The position numbers and the translations under genes are program-made. From Suillus spraguei (taxonomy: Eukaryota > Basidiomycota > Agaricomycetes > Boletales > Suillaceae), in the NCBI GenBank assembly GCA_016800925.1, contig JABCPU010001105.1, positions 1-16,156 on the forward strand: a stretch of 16,156 nucleotides of DNA, in the 5' to 3' direction. Within the stretch, counting starts at the first letter, position 1. Each line of letters opens with the position of its first letter. Below are positions 1 to 8,555 of the stretch, piece by piece. The notes under the pieces are model-generated. The model ran no database searches. It was not told the origin of the DNA and saw nothing but the letters and a program-made list of their open reading frames with translations.

Positions 1-421
1 AAGCAACGCACTTGGAGACATCAAGCGTGCTGTCAGACGTACACATAGCGAGTATAGCCATGCGGTACATGTGGTCTGATATGCTATCGGGGATGCGAGA
101 GTGAGTGCGTCATGCTATGACAAGGGTATGCATCGCGAACCTCTCCGCATTTGGGATCTGCAAAATCAGATAGTGTGAGTGATTTAGCGGTATGTTTGAA
201 TGGCATGAATATGTTCCTTATTATCGACCCATCCTGTGCGCTTTTGAGTCTACTCAGAACTGCATCAGTGCAGGGTTTGTACATGGAGTGATGACGATCT
301 GTACCTTTAATCTTTCCAGGACGTGGAAGAATGCCAGCCTGTCGGCGGGGGTGTCACCTGTTGATACATACAACGGTGGAAACACGCGTTTAGCAGGAGG
401 GACGATCTCAGACTCGTTCAT
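1..421 (-). CDS. YGK1: HDDC2/YGK1-like HD-domain 5'-deoxynucleotidase, 5' part, runs off the left edge
   Basis: The family removes phosphate from deoxynucleoside 5'-monophosphates using a metal-binding HD domain. Minus-strand exons: 421-305, 249-217, 157-141 (only 17 nt) and 83 to beyond 1. The spliced protein starts MNESEIVPPAKR and contains ADRLAFFHVLERLK, TQKRTGWVD and, across the mini-exon, IPNAESISDHMYRMA, then SDSTLDVSKCV. The RTGW and ESISDHMYRM blocks are hallmarks of the N-terminal HD domain (the first metal-binding His is in SDHMYRM); the HD pair itself lies beyond the edge. ATG at 421-419 is the first in-frame ATG. Introns 1 (304-250) and 3 (140-84) are GT-AG. Intron 2 should begin at 216 but reads GA instead of GT, so either a rare donor is used, the site is damaged, or a GT donor 12 nt earlier is used, which removes VDNK. 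It lies 119 bp downstream of the Sds3-like gene, same strand. Confidence 0.85.
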
Positions 422-540
422 GTGCGCAAAGTGAAACACGAAAAGCTCCTGCTTACGGATAAACGGAAGCTAAATGGATCTCCGGCTTCCGACTTCCGAT
501 GATAAGATATGATACAATTTCAAAATCAAAGCGCTTAAGG

Positions 541-1729
541 CTACGAGACTTTCCCAGAAGACACGGCAGCTGCTCTACGTCGTTTGCTACCCCTCCGAAT
601 TTCCATCAAATCTGCCTCTATGTCTGCTTCCTTGCTAGTGCCTAGCATTGCTATACTCTTCCCTAGGCCGCCGACGCCGACCATGCTTGAGTGAAGTCCT
701 GCACCTTTGGTACGACGCCTGGAGCCATTGGCGCCGGAGACCACCACCGGCACCTGAAGACGGATTGGTGAGGGTGACAGCTGTGAGGGGGAAAGGGAAA
801 GGAGAAGGTAGCTCATCGACGGAGAGCGAGTGGGGGTTGGTAAAAGGGGCCAGTTGTAATGGGCGTGTTTGCTTCCAAGCGAACCATTGACATGGTTTTC
901 TCCTCGAAGTGCAAGGGGTGTTGGAGGAGGAGAAGTTCCTACTTTGTTTCGCAGTTTCCGAGTGATATGGGACCGAGACTGAGCGTCTAGCGTTGCGTCT
1001 GATTGATGTGGTGAATAGGATATTGAGATGAGAGTGTGTGTGACGTACCGTTTACGGTTCCCTCGCCTTCTTTTTCCTCTCTTGCACGACGTCTACGCTC
1101 TTCTATGCCTTCGAGGAGCCTTTCTCGTATACGATCACGACCCTTGCGCCATTCTTCCTCCACTCTTTCACGTTCCTCCTCGTAAGCGGTCTGTATTGAT
1201 TCCAAGCTGTGCTTTTCTTCGAATGCGTGTTGGGCGAGCAAGGCGGAGCGTTCAAGAGAAATGGGATATAAACGGAGATTATAAAGAGGATGGGTTTTCT
1301 GGGCGTGAAGCGAGCTGCATTGCAGCGCTGTGGAGTGCAGAGATATTTTCAGTGAAGTGTCGTCCTCTAACACAAAGTTGAGCGGAGATGGGAAAAAGTG
1401 GTCGGGAATGACATACTCGTCTCTGCGGTCTAACATCTCTTTCCCTACTTTGCCTGATATGTCCTTTCTCTTCTTCTCTCGTTTTGGATCGTCTTTGTTC
1501 GTATGAGGTTAGTACGTATACTTGAGAAGGCAAGAAGTAGAGGCATACCCTGCACACGTGATGGACCTGCAGTTGGATGAGCGTTATGATAATGAGGATT
1601 AGGACCCTGAGGAGGCTGCATATTCGAATAAGAAATTGAGCTGAGCATGGTGTCTGACTGAATAACGTCTGTGCGCGCCTTATGGGTTGATGCATATGGT
1701 AGGGCAAACATTCCTGGTTGTGGTGGCAT
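541..1729 (-). CDS. Sds3-like protein (Sin3/Rpd3 histone deacetylase complex subunit family)
   Basis: Sds3-like proteins hold Sin3-type histone deacetylase corepressor complexes together in the nucleus. Exons: 1729-1549, 1492-1049 and 986-541, with GT-AG introns of 56 and 62 nt, joining in frame to 356 aa. Residues 1-60 are Pro/His/Ser-rich. A basic stretch DPKREKKRKD follows (about 63-71), then a region with THPLYNLRLYPISLERS and a long charged coiled coil (about 150-205) holding EEERERVEEEWRKGRDR and RERLLEGIEERRRR. This matches the Sds3-like domain order. The C-terminal exon carries TRKLRNKVGTSPPPTPL and ends with a basic patch GSKRRRAAA. The start is the first ATG in the open frame (MPPQPGMF). 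The frame stays open another 66 nt upstream to an acceptor-like CTAG at 1796-1799, so an upstream exon is possible. The family call is strong; the exact member (Sds3 versus Dep1) is inferred. Confidence 0.82.
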
Positions 1730-1795
1730 CGTACCCGGATATATTTTTGTCAAGTCTTTGACTTTGAGCGTAAACCAAGAATCGGAAACAGCGAG

Positions 1796-2330
1796 CTAGG
1801 CAAACTTTGTTCGACTCGTGCAGACCAGAAGCTCTCAGGCCGGGAGGTTATGCTATAAAAAGAAATTCAGAAATTCTCATTGCAACCGATCAATACAGGT
1901 CACGCGGCCGACCCTCCCTACAGTCATGTTCGGCACTTTTCTCAGCGCTTCAGTCTTCGAATGCTCTTGCGGTGCTTAGGAAGTCTTCTCTGAGATTATC
2001 GGTCTGGTACTGCATGATCATATTCCCGCCAGTCATAATGCCGCTGCCGCCAGGCGCTGGATATCACGAGGATTCTTTTCTGTCATGCAGCAATACAATC
2101 ATCATGCCATTTCTCGATCTCAGTATCTTGCTCCATTGTACCAGCTTCTTAAATACAATCTACTACAACCTCAGTTACCCACTGGTTCTGTCCTCGTCGC
2201 ATCTCGCTGAAAGGATCACTATCTCCGGGGAGAAGATGTGGACGTGAAGGAAGATGGGAAATTGAGGCACGAGGGTTATCTGAGAAGCTCAGACGGCGGC
2301 GTCTAAATGGAGGATACAAGTCACGGCAGA
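1796..2330. other. Intergenic stretch with possible decayed coding sequence
   Basis: No intact gene is supported. Both strands carry protein-like but broken reading stretches. On plus, about 2000-2310, a Q/N/Y-rich stretch (around QYNHHAISRSQYLAPLYQLL) is followed after one stop by a charged stretch (KEDGKLRHEGYLRSSDGGV). On minus, over the same bases, there are pieces such as YPAPGGSGIMTGGNM, interrupted by stops. One may be a relic gene and the other its shadow; the sequence alone does not decide. The 2331-2628 stretch that follows shows no gene, only a short direct repeat of aggatgtt near 2373-2387. Confidence 0.25.
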
Positions 2331-2628
2331 CTCTGGCAGACTTTAAGGTGGACGGCAGGTAGTAAAAGAGTCAGGATGTTAGGATGTTAATATTATCTTC
2401 ACTGTGTCACATCAGCTTACTGTTAACCCCATACAAGTTACAGCTTACTTATGCTATGGGTCAGCAGGTCCGAATTGTGCTCACCGAACCTGGACGCCGC
2501 TCGTATTGCGTGTCCCCAAGAATATTAATATAACATGCGCATCACGTCATACATCTGCCTCACATCTGTTAATATGTGCCAATCATGATTTGAGCTTGCA
2601 ACCGTGGACACCTTTTCATCAGGAGCCT

Positions 2629-2635
2629 TATATAA
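2629..2635 (+). promoter_or_regulatory. TATA box of DLH copy 1
   Basis: TATATAA lies 56 bp upstream of the ATG at 2685. DLH copies 2 and 4 have the same element at 57 and 47 bp, followed by a similar pyrimidine-rich leader, so the core promoter was duplicated along with the gene. Confidence 0.6.
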
Positions 2636-2684
2636 ATCCCAATCGATATCAGAATCCTCTCAAGCCCTCAAACCACATCCAGAT

Positions 2685-3804
2685 ATGAGTTTCTGCAAAC
2701 ACTGCATCCAAGGTGCGTTTATATCCTATCAACGACGATCGTCATCAACTGATTGCTGATCAACAGGCGTACGTCATGAGGGTAACCCTGCGGGTAAGAC
2801 ATTTTCCAATCTGCCACGTCCTACTTTCTCATCAGTCTCGTCATCAGGCAAACTTGAGACCATTGCCGGTGTCAATTGCTACATTGCCACACCTACTGTC
2901 GACTATCCAAGGACAAAGTCATCCTCTTCCTACCCGATGTCTTCGGGTATTGAGCTCATCAATAACAAGGTATGTCATTCGTATATCGCTCCTCCAACTT
3001 GGACTGACAAGGAATCCCACACCAGCTTCTCGCAGACGACTTTGCAAAAAACGGCTTCAAGGTTTGCATCCAATAATATACACGGACGCGACACTGACCG
3101 TATCATGTAGGTCGTTGCAATAGACTACTTGAACGGCGATTCTCTTGCTCCTGATATCATGAATGTTAGTCATGTGTGATTTCTTTTGCATCGCAAACCC
3201 TGATCCCACTCGTAGTCTCCCTCGTTTAATTTCATGGAATGGCTCCCAAAGCACGGCGCCGAACAGACCCGCCCACCCCTCGATAAGGTTATCGCCGCCC
3301 TCAAAGCGGAAGGCGTCACCAAGTTTGGTGCAACTGGCTACTGCTTCGGTGGTATGTTCCTCCACTCGCCTATTCTCTTCCCTTACTTGACGATGCCTAT
3401 CAGGTCGTTACACTTTTGACCTTGCATTCGACAACGTCATCCAGTGCTCCGTCGTCGCTCACCCATCGCTCTTGACGGTTCCCGAAGACCTCGAGGTAAT
3501 GCGTACTGTCAGGCATAGCGTTCCCCCCTCTGAACTCATTATTTCTAGGCGTACTTTTCCAAATCACAGGCGCCTCTCCTGATCAACTCCTGCGAAGTCG
3601 ATGAGATGTTCCCTATCGCGGCCCAACAAAAGGCCCGATAAAATCTTTGCAGATGGGAAATTCGCCCCAGGGTACAAGCGCGAGTATTTCGCTGGTTGCA
3701 CAATGGATTTGCTGTACGTGGGGATATGAAGTGATCCTCTGATCAAAGCAGGGAAGGAGGGCGCGTTCAAGGGTACTGTGGAGTTCTTCCTCGCACACCT
3801 GTGA
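2685..3804 (+). pseudogene. Dienelactone hydrolase family, copy 1 (broken by five single-base indels)
   Basis: Eight exons match the intact copies: 2685-2712, 2767-2793, 2848-2969, 3026-3061, 3111-3164, 3216-3351, 3404-3495, 3549-3804. All splice sites are good. It keeps the start MSFCKHCIQGVRHEG, the nucleophile motif GYCFGG and NSCEVDEMF with the catalytic Asp. A missing C near 2907 and an extra G near 2946 shift the frame over about 13 codons, replacing the conserved KVILFLPDVFG strand, then restore it. In exon 8 an extra C near 3634 gives TAA at 3639-3641. A missing C near 3701 removes the catalytic His codon of GCTHGF, and an extra G follows near 3730. The translated product therefore lacks the C-terminal 50 or so residues and the triad His. 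Either a young pseudogene or a stretch with base-calling errors. Confidence 0.8.
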
Positions 3805-3986
3805 ACAGTTTGTTTGTTATAGGATTTGCGTGTGGTACGATTCAATCCAAATCCAATTAAATATGCAATCTCAAATTACAAAACTGAGATTGTCACATGG
3901 CATGTGCGGTCGTACTACGTGGCATGCCAGCAATGCCGCAGTGTACACACTTCACATCGATGACATAGTGTTCACCTTCTATGAGC

Positions 3987-3995
3987 TATATATAA
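3987..3995 (+). promoter_or_regulatory. TATA box of DLH copy 2
   Basis: TATATATAA, 57 bp upstream of the ATG at 4044, preceded by ATGAGC. The same context occurs before copy 4 (GATGAGCTG then the TATA run), which supports a shared duplicated promoter. Confidence 0.6.
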
Positions 3996-4043
3996 GATTA
4001 TTAGTCCAATGTCTTTTCAACCCTCTCCTAACCATATCCAGAT

Positions 4044-5172
4044 ATGAGTTTCTGCAAAGATTGCATTCAAGGTGCCGTTTTATATGCTCAAGATTATCAC
4101 TGAGTACTAATTGCAGATAGGCGTAAGCCATGAGGGCGAGCCTCAAGGCAAGTAGTTTTCCAATTGGTTACGTCGCATTAATTATCAGTGTCTTCACTAG
4201 GAACGGTTGAGATCTTCGATGGTGTCGCTTGCTACGTTGCCACCCCTGCTATTGACTATCCCAAGGACAAAGTCATCCTCTTCCTGCCGGATGTCTTCGG
4301 TATAGAGCTCATCAATACCCAGGTATGTCCGTTCGTGCTACCGCAGTCCCACTACATTGATCGGGACGGATGCAGCTCCTCGCTGATAGCTTTGCAGTCA
4401 ACGGCTTCAAGGTTTGCACCCCAACACGTAGGATACTTGGATACGAAACTAATGAGATAATGCATTGCAGGTCGTTGCGGTCGACTATTTCAACACCGAT
4501 AGTGTTCCTCTTAGCGTCCAGAACGTTGGTTTTGACCAATTTCTTTTGCACCACAAGCTCTGACCCCGTGTCCATTCACAGTCTACCTCGTTTGATATCA
4601 AGGCATGGTTGGCTAATCATGGAAACCAGCAGACCCGGCCTGCCCTCGATAAGGTCATTGCCGTGCTCAAAGAGGAAGGCGTCACCAAGTTTGGGGCCAC
4701 TGGCTACTGCTTCGGTGGTAAACCTCCCCATTCAACTATTTTTTTCTCTGCCTAACAGTACATATTAGGTCGTTACACTTTTGACCTTGCCTTCGAAAAT
4801 ATCATTCAGTGCTCCGTCGTCTCGCACCCCTCGTTCCTGAAAATTCCCGACGACCTCGAGGTAACGCATACTGTCAGGCATGCTAGTAGTGTTCCCCTCT
4901 GAACTCACTCTTTCTAGACGTACTTTACTAAATCACAAGCACCCCTTTTAATCAACTCCTGCGAATTTGATGAGAAGTTTCCCGCTCCAGCCCGAGCAAA
5001 GGCCGATGAGATATTTGGCGATGGGAAATTCGCCCCAGGGTACAAACATGAATATTTCCCTGGTTGCACACACGGATTTGCTGTACGTGGGGATCTCAAT
5101 GACCCGTTGACCAAAGCCGCGAAAGAGGGATCGTTCAAGGCTGCTGTGGAGTTCTTCAAAGAGCACCTGTGA
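4044..5172 (+). CDS. Dienelactone hydrolase family protein, copy 2 (intact, 249 aa)
   Basis: Alpha/beta-hydrolase of the dienelactone hydrolase (carboxymethylenebutenolidase) family, whose classical members open dienelactones in chloroaromatic and other aromatic catabolism; the substrate of fungal members like this is unknown. Probably cytosolic, as no signal peptide is seen. Exons: 4044-4071, 4121-4147, 4201-4322, 4376-4411, 4471-4524, 4582-4717, 4769-4860, 4918-5172, which join to 249 aa. Visible: N-terminal CKDCIQGVSHEGEPQG, the first core strand KVILFLPDVFGIEL, nucleophile elbow GYCFGG (Cys132), SCEFDEKF (Asp183) and GCTHGFAVRGD (His217). The spacing agrees with the Cys123-Asp171-His202 triad of bacterial DLH. 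Intron 2 (4148-4200) begins AAG|GCAAGT, a GC-AG intron in its usual consensus. It lies between broken copies 1 and 3, all in the same direction. Confidence 0.9.
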
Positions 5173-5287
5173 GAAGTCTTGTCGTTGCGACGTCATTGAT
5201 TCTCTAAATATGGTACAATTCAATTCTAAACTAATGTCGAATCTCAAATGCGAAATTACGACGTCTTGCTGATTTGAAATCTTGAAA

Positions 5288-5313
5288 GTCAGTTTATCCG
5301 GGCTCTGACACAT
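5288..5313 (+). repeat. Displaced scrap of DLH intron 5
   Basis: The 26 nt match the start and the later part of intron 5 of copy 4 (gtcagttta at 6994, then tccgggctctgacacat at 7032-7048), with the 29 nt between them missing. Neither copy 2 nor copy 3 has this version. It lies 116 bp after the stop of copy 2, outside any exon context, so it looks like the remains of another deleted DLH copy or a small copied patch. Confidence 0.55.
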
Positions 5314-5392
5314 AATTGGTGAGTTTGTCCGAAGCACTCTACATCAGCAAAACACCTTTTTTCCCACCACCAAAAAATGGAACTTGGTCCCT

Positions 5393-5412
5393 TCTGTACA
5401 GAACTGTACAGA
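5393..5412. repeat. Short perfect palindrome
   Basis: TCTGTACAG, then AA, then CTGTACAGA: two 9-nt arms around a 2-nt centre, in the gap between DLH copies 2 and 3. It could be a hairpin or a dimeric protein site. The rest of 5314-5533 holds no gene I can see. Confidence 0.4.
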
Positions 5413-5533
5413 GCCTACAGAGGCAAACTGATTTGCTGATGCTACTCTAAAATACATATAATATTTGTCATGTGATAAATAAAGCTTAGATAAAGCTTTG
5501 TTGCGTTGATTACATAATGTCATACTTTGTTTG

Positions 5534-6169
5534 TGATCAATTTCTTTTGCACTCAAGTTCTGCCAGGTCGATGATCCGTGTCCAGTCACAGTCCACCTCG
5601 TTTGACCCCAAGGCATGGTTCACTAAACATAGAAACGAGCAGACCGCCCTTTAGTAAGGTTATTCCCATGCTCAAAGAGGACGGCATCACCCAAGTTCGG
5701 GCCACTGCTTTGGTGGTACATCTCCCCATTCAACCATTTGTTTCTCTGCCTGACGGTCCATATCAGGTCGTTCACTTTTGACCTTGCCTTCGAAAATATC
5801 ATCTAGTGCTTCGTCGTCTCCCGCCCCTCACTCTTGAAGGTCCCCGACGACCTCGAGGCAACATATATAGACATGCTAGTAGTGTTCCCCCTCCGAAGTC
5901 ACTCTGTCCAGATGTACTTCAACAAATCACAAGTATATGTCCTGATCAACTCCTGCGAAGTTGAGGAGATGTTTCCTGCTGCAGCCCAAGAAAAGGGTGA
6001 TGAAGTCTTTGATAATGGGAAATTCGCCCTAGGGTACAAATGTGAGTGTTTTCCTGGCTGCACGCACGCATTTGCTGAACGTGGGGATATCAAAGACCCG
6101 CTGATCAAAGTCAGGAAAGATCTGGAATGGTTCAAGACTCCTGCGGAGTTCTTCCAGGAGCACCTGTGA
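5534..6169 (+). pseudogene. Dienelactone hydrolase family, copy 3 (5'-truncated, decayed)
   Basis: Similarity to copy 2 begins abruptly inside intron 5 (5534). Exons 1-5 and the promoter are absent. Exon 6 (5592-5715) has indels, and a 7-nt deletion removes the Cys of the GYCFGG motif. Exon 7 (5767-5858) has a 1-nt deletion after GTCGTT, and a conserved CAG has become TAG (ATCTAGTGC). The last intron has lost its GT donor (GAG|GCAACA), but its 54 nt carry no stop, so an open stretch runs from 5834 to 6169. That stretch ends with the family C-terminus (GCTHAFAERGD, AEFFQEHL), but the catalytic Asp is Glu (SCEVEEMF). The 3' flank after the stop resembles that of copy 2, so the 3' part arose by tandem duplication. 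Confidence 0.85.
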
Positions 6170-6453
6170 GAAATCTTGTCGTTGCAACGTTATGGATTCT
6201 CTGTGTATGGTACGATTCCCAGTGTCGAATCTCAAATGCAAAATTACGATCGCCCTATGACATGCCGCAGTTGTGGTCACGTTGTTAGCCATGTCAGCAT
6301 CATTGCCAAAAGCGTGTGTACGCGTCATGCTGGTGAAATGGTGGTCATCTCGGGTGTCACTAGTCAATTCCCAATTTGATGACAAAGTTTGAATGCTCAC
6401 AATCCTGAGTCATCAGTTGAATATATCGACCTGGACAACTTCGCGATGAGCTG

Positions 6454-6462
6454 TATATATAA
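6454..6462 (+). promoter_or_regulatory. TATA box of DLH copy 4
   Basis: TATATATAA lies 47 bp upstream of the ATG at 6501, in the same context as before copy 2, with a C/T-rich leader up to the start codon. The 6170-6450 stretch between copy 3 and this promoter contains the copy-2-like 3' flank and no gene. Confidence 0.6.
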
Positions 6463-6500
6463 CGTAGCATCCCTCGACCCTCTTCTAACCACCTCCAAGT

Positions 6501-7673
6501 ATGAGTTTCTGCAAGGACTGCATCCAAGGTGCGTTGTATAACATCCCCGTCCACATCGAGCACTAATAGTGAACAGGCGTACGTCACGAGGGTAAGCCTT
6601 CAGGTGAGCACTTTTTCAACTTGCCACGTCGCATCGTTCATTAGTGGCTTCGCTAGGAACACTCGAGACGATCGCCGGTGTTGCTTGCTACGTCGCAACC
6701 CCTAGTGTCGATTATGCCAAGGAAAAAGTCATCCTCTTCCTACCGGACGCCTTCGGTATCGAGCTCATCAATGCTCAGGTACCCTACAATCCTTGTGACA
6801 TAGTACTCCACATTTACTAAAAGGGGTGCATACCCACAACAGCTTCTTGCCGATGACTTTGCCAAAAACGGTTTAAAGGTTTGCACAAACCGTAGTACGT
6901 ATAAGTCCAGGATACGATATTGATGGTATGATACAGGTCGTCGCGATCGACTATTTCAACGGCGATGGTCTTCCCGCTGATCAAGTCTTGAACGTCAGTT
7001 TATTCCTGGCCGATGCCTTCATTACTAAGAATCCGGGCTCTGACACATGTCCACTTCCTAGGATAAATCATTCAACTTATGGGGATGGCTCGCCAATCAT
7101 GGCGCCGAGGTCACTCGTCCCCCACTGGACAAGGTCATTGCTGCGCTCAAAGAGGAAGGCGTTACCAGGTTTGGAGCCACAGGTTACTGCTTCGGCGGTA
7201 CGTCCCTTTAGGCTATTCAGTCATCTCTTCCTCTCAAGTCTTAAGTTAATATGCACCGCAGGTCGTTACACCTTCGACCTCGCATTCGATGATATTATCC
7301 AATGCGCTGTTGTGTCCCACCCCTCGTTGTTAAAGATCCCCCAAGACCTGGAGGTGACGTACATCCTCCTCTTCATAGTTGCATAGCATTCATTACCTCT
7401 CTGAATTCGTTCTTCTAGACATACTTTGCCAAATCGGCAGCACCTCTCCTGATTAACTCATGCGAGAATGATAAAATGTTCAATGCAGAAGCTCAGGCAA
7501 AGGCTGATGAGATTTTCGGTGATGGGAAGTTTGCTGCAGGATACAGGCGCGAGTACTTTCCTGGATGCACACATGGGTTTGCTGTCCGTGGTGATTTGAG
7601 CGACCCACTGGTCAAGGCTGGGAAAGAGGGATCATTCCTGGCTAGCGTGGAGTTTTTTCAGGAGCACCTGTGA
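6501..7673 (+). CDS. Dienelactone hydrolase family protein, copy 4 (intact, 250 aa)
   Basis: Same family and likely activity class as copy 2. Exons: 6501-6528, 6577-6603, 6657-6778, 6843-6878, 6937-6993, 7062-7197, 7262-7353, 7419-7673. All seven introns are GT-AG, 48-68 nt. Key residues: N-terminal CKDCIQGVRHEGKPSG, core strand KVILFLPDAFGIEL, nucleophile elbow GYCFGG (Cys133), SCENDKMF (Asp184) and GCTHGFAVRGD (His218). It has one more codon than copy 2, at the end of exon 5, and a clearly different exon 6 start (DKSFNLWGWL against STSFDIKAWL), so copies 2 and 4 are not recent twins. It ends the array; the protease gene beyond the fragment graveyard faces it. Substrate not deducible. Confidence 0.92.
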
Positions 7674-7766
7674 ACTGCCTGTTGCAGGACGTACAATTCA
7701 ATCTCAAAGGCAATAATGTAAAACACACAAGCACATTTCACTGTTGTTACATTTTTACAGAACCTC

Positions 7767-8128
7767 TCATCCTTGATGGTAAAGGAGTCTGAGCGAAGTG
7801 TGCAAACACCATCTCGTGCTCATCCGCGGCCTTGATACACTCGTCCATGACGCTTCCACTGGGCGCAGCGAGATACATCACCCCACTCTTCTTAACCAAG
7901 TGCACATTATCCGCAAATGGGAAAACCGCATCACTCGAGTCTGCAACCTCACTAACTTCCCAGCCACTCTTCTCCGATTCACTGAGCGACACAGGCACCT
8001 CCTGGAGTTATCCCTCCCACTGGGCATGCTCACCGCCCTCGAGTATCTCCTCACTCAGAAAGAGGTCGAACGCGTTCGCTTTTTCTGCGCGCTTGACGCT
8101 TTTTTTGAACGGGAGTGCGAGGACGGGT
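7767..8128 (-). pseudogene. ADE17: 3' fragment of bifunctional AICAR transformylase/IMP cyclohydrolase gene (ATIC, ADE16/17)
   Basis: ATIC carries out the last two steps of purine synthesis; only its C-terminal part (about 120 codons) is here. Reading minus from 8128: [20 protein letters not shown], then [20 protein letters not shown], a TAA stop (8010-8008), and in the same frame [56 protein letters not shown]. The [18 protein letters not shown] and YLAAPSGS blocks are diagnostic of the transformylase end of ATIC. After VFAH a 2-nt deletion shifts the frame; in the shifted frame the usual ending SLRL...H is seen before TGA at 7769-7767. With no 5' part, one nonsense codon and one frameshift, it cannot make a working enzyme. 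A full gene presumably exists elsewhere. Confidence 0.82.
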
Positions 8129-8133
8129 GGTGT

Positions 8134-8283
8134 CCATGTCCGTTTGTACGGTTGCCGTGGTCCCAACACGTTGACAAGAATGGACACAGCTCCTCGCAGA
8201 TAGCTCTGCAGTCGACCGTTTCAGGGTTTGCACCCAAACACGTAGTATACCCGGATACGACTCTAACTGCATAAGTGCCACAG
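8134..8283 (+). pseudogene. DLH gene fragment (intron 3 - exon 4 - intron 4)
   Basis: Bases from 8134 align with copy 2 from its intron 3 start (atgtccgtt...), through exon 4 (8190-8225, read as [12 protein letters not shown] against LLADSFAVNGFK), to most of intron 4 (gtttgcacccaaacacgtag and on to about 8283). It is closer to copy 2 than to copy 4. No other DLH exon adjoins it. On its left it directly abuts the opposite-strand ATIC fragment. Too short to be functional; a displaced duplicate fragment. Confidence 0.75.
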
Positions 8284-8405
8284 AAGGTAGTAGATTCTGA
8301 AGTACCTGAGAAGTAGGAACTCGAGGACTCATCAGACTCAGATGCCTGTGAGGTGGAACCAGTAGTACTGATGGTGGTAGGTGACAAGCGATAGGAATCC
8401 TCAGA

Positions 8406-8555
8406 TTATCCATCACTTGCAGCCTGAAACTTGTTGAATGCGAAAATATGTTTGGCCTGACGAGCACGTTGACGCCGCTGACGGATCTTCCTGTATTGGA
8501 GAAAGTCTCGTAACAGCCGTTGGGCACGTTGCTGACGTGGAGTGTACCAAGCCAT
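8406..8555 (-). CDS. Unassigned small basic ORF, 49 codons, perhaps a transposon gene start
   Basis: From ATG at 8555-8553, the product is rich in Arg and Gln (MAWYTPRQQRAQRLL, then QYRKIRQRRQRARQAKHIF) and ends at TAA 8408-8406. Downstream in another frame (about 8290-8385) is a Ser-rich acidic stretch (SQASESDESSSSYFSG). A basic start followed by a Ser/acid-rich stretch is common in basidiomycete PIF/Harbinger-type transposon proteins, but I cannot confirm that family. The flank 8580-8720 carries several GAATCGG and GATTCAGG-like motifs in both orientations, also compatible with a transposon end. Possibly only a relic; no intron model gives a longer product. Confidence 0.3.
   Translation of the reverse strand: MAWYTPRQQRAQRLLRDFLQYRKIRQRRQRARQAKHIFAFNKFQAASDG

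Noticed and set aside
84..284. 66-codon minus-strand ORF as a separate gene
   Set aside because: It is read-through of introns 1-3 of the HDDC2-like gene; the conserved protein is recovered only by splicing.
1807..2247. 146-codon plus-strand ORF as a gene
   Set aside because: No recognisable motif, the protein-like part lies in another frame, and no introns or start context support it. Reported only as a possible relic region.
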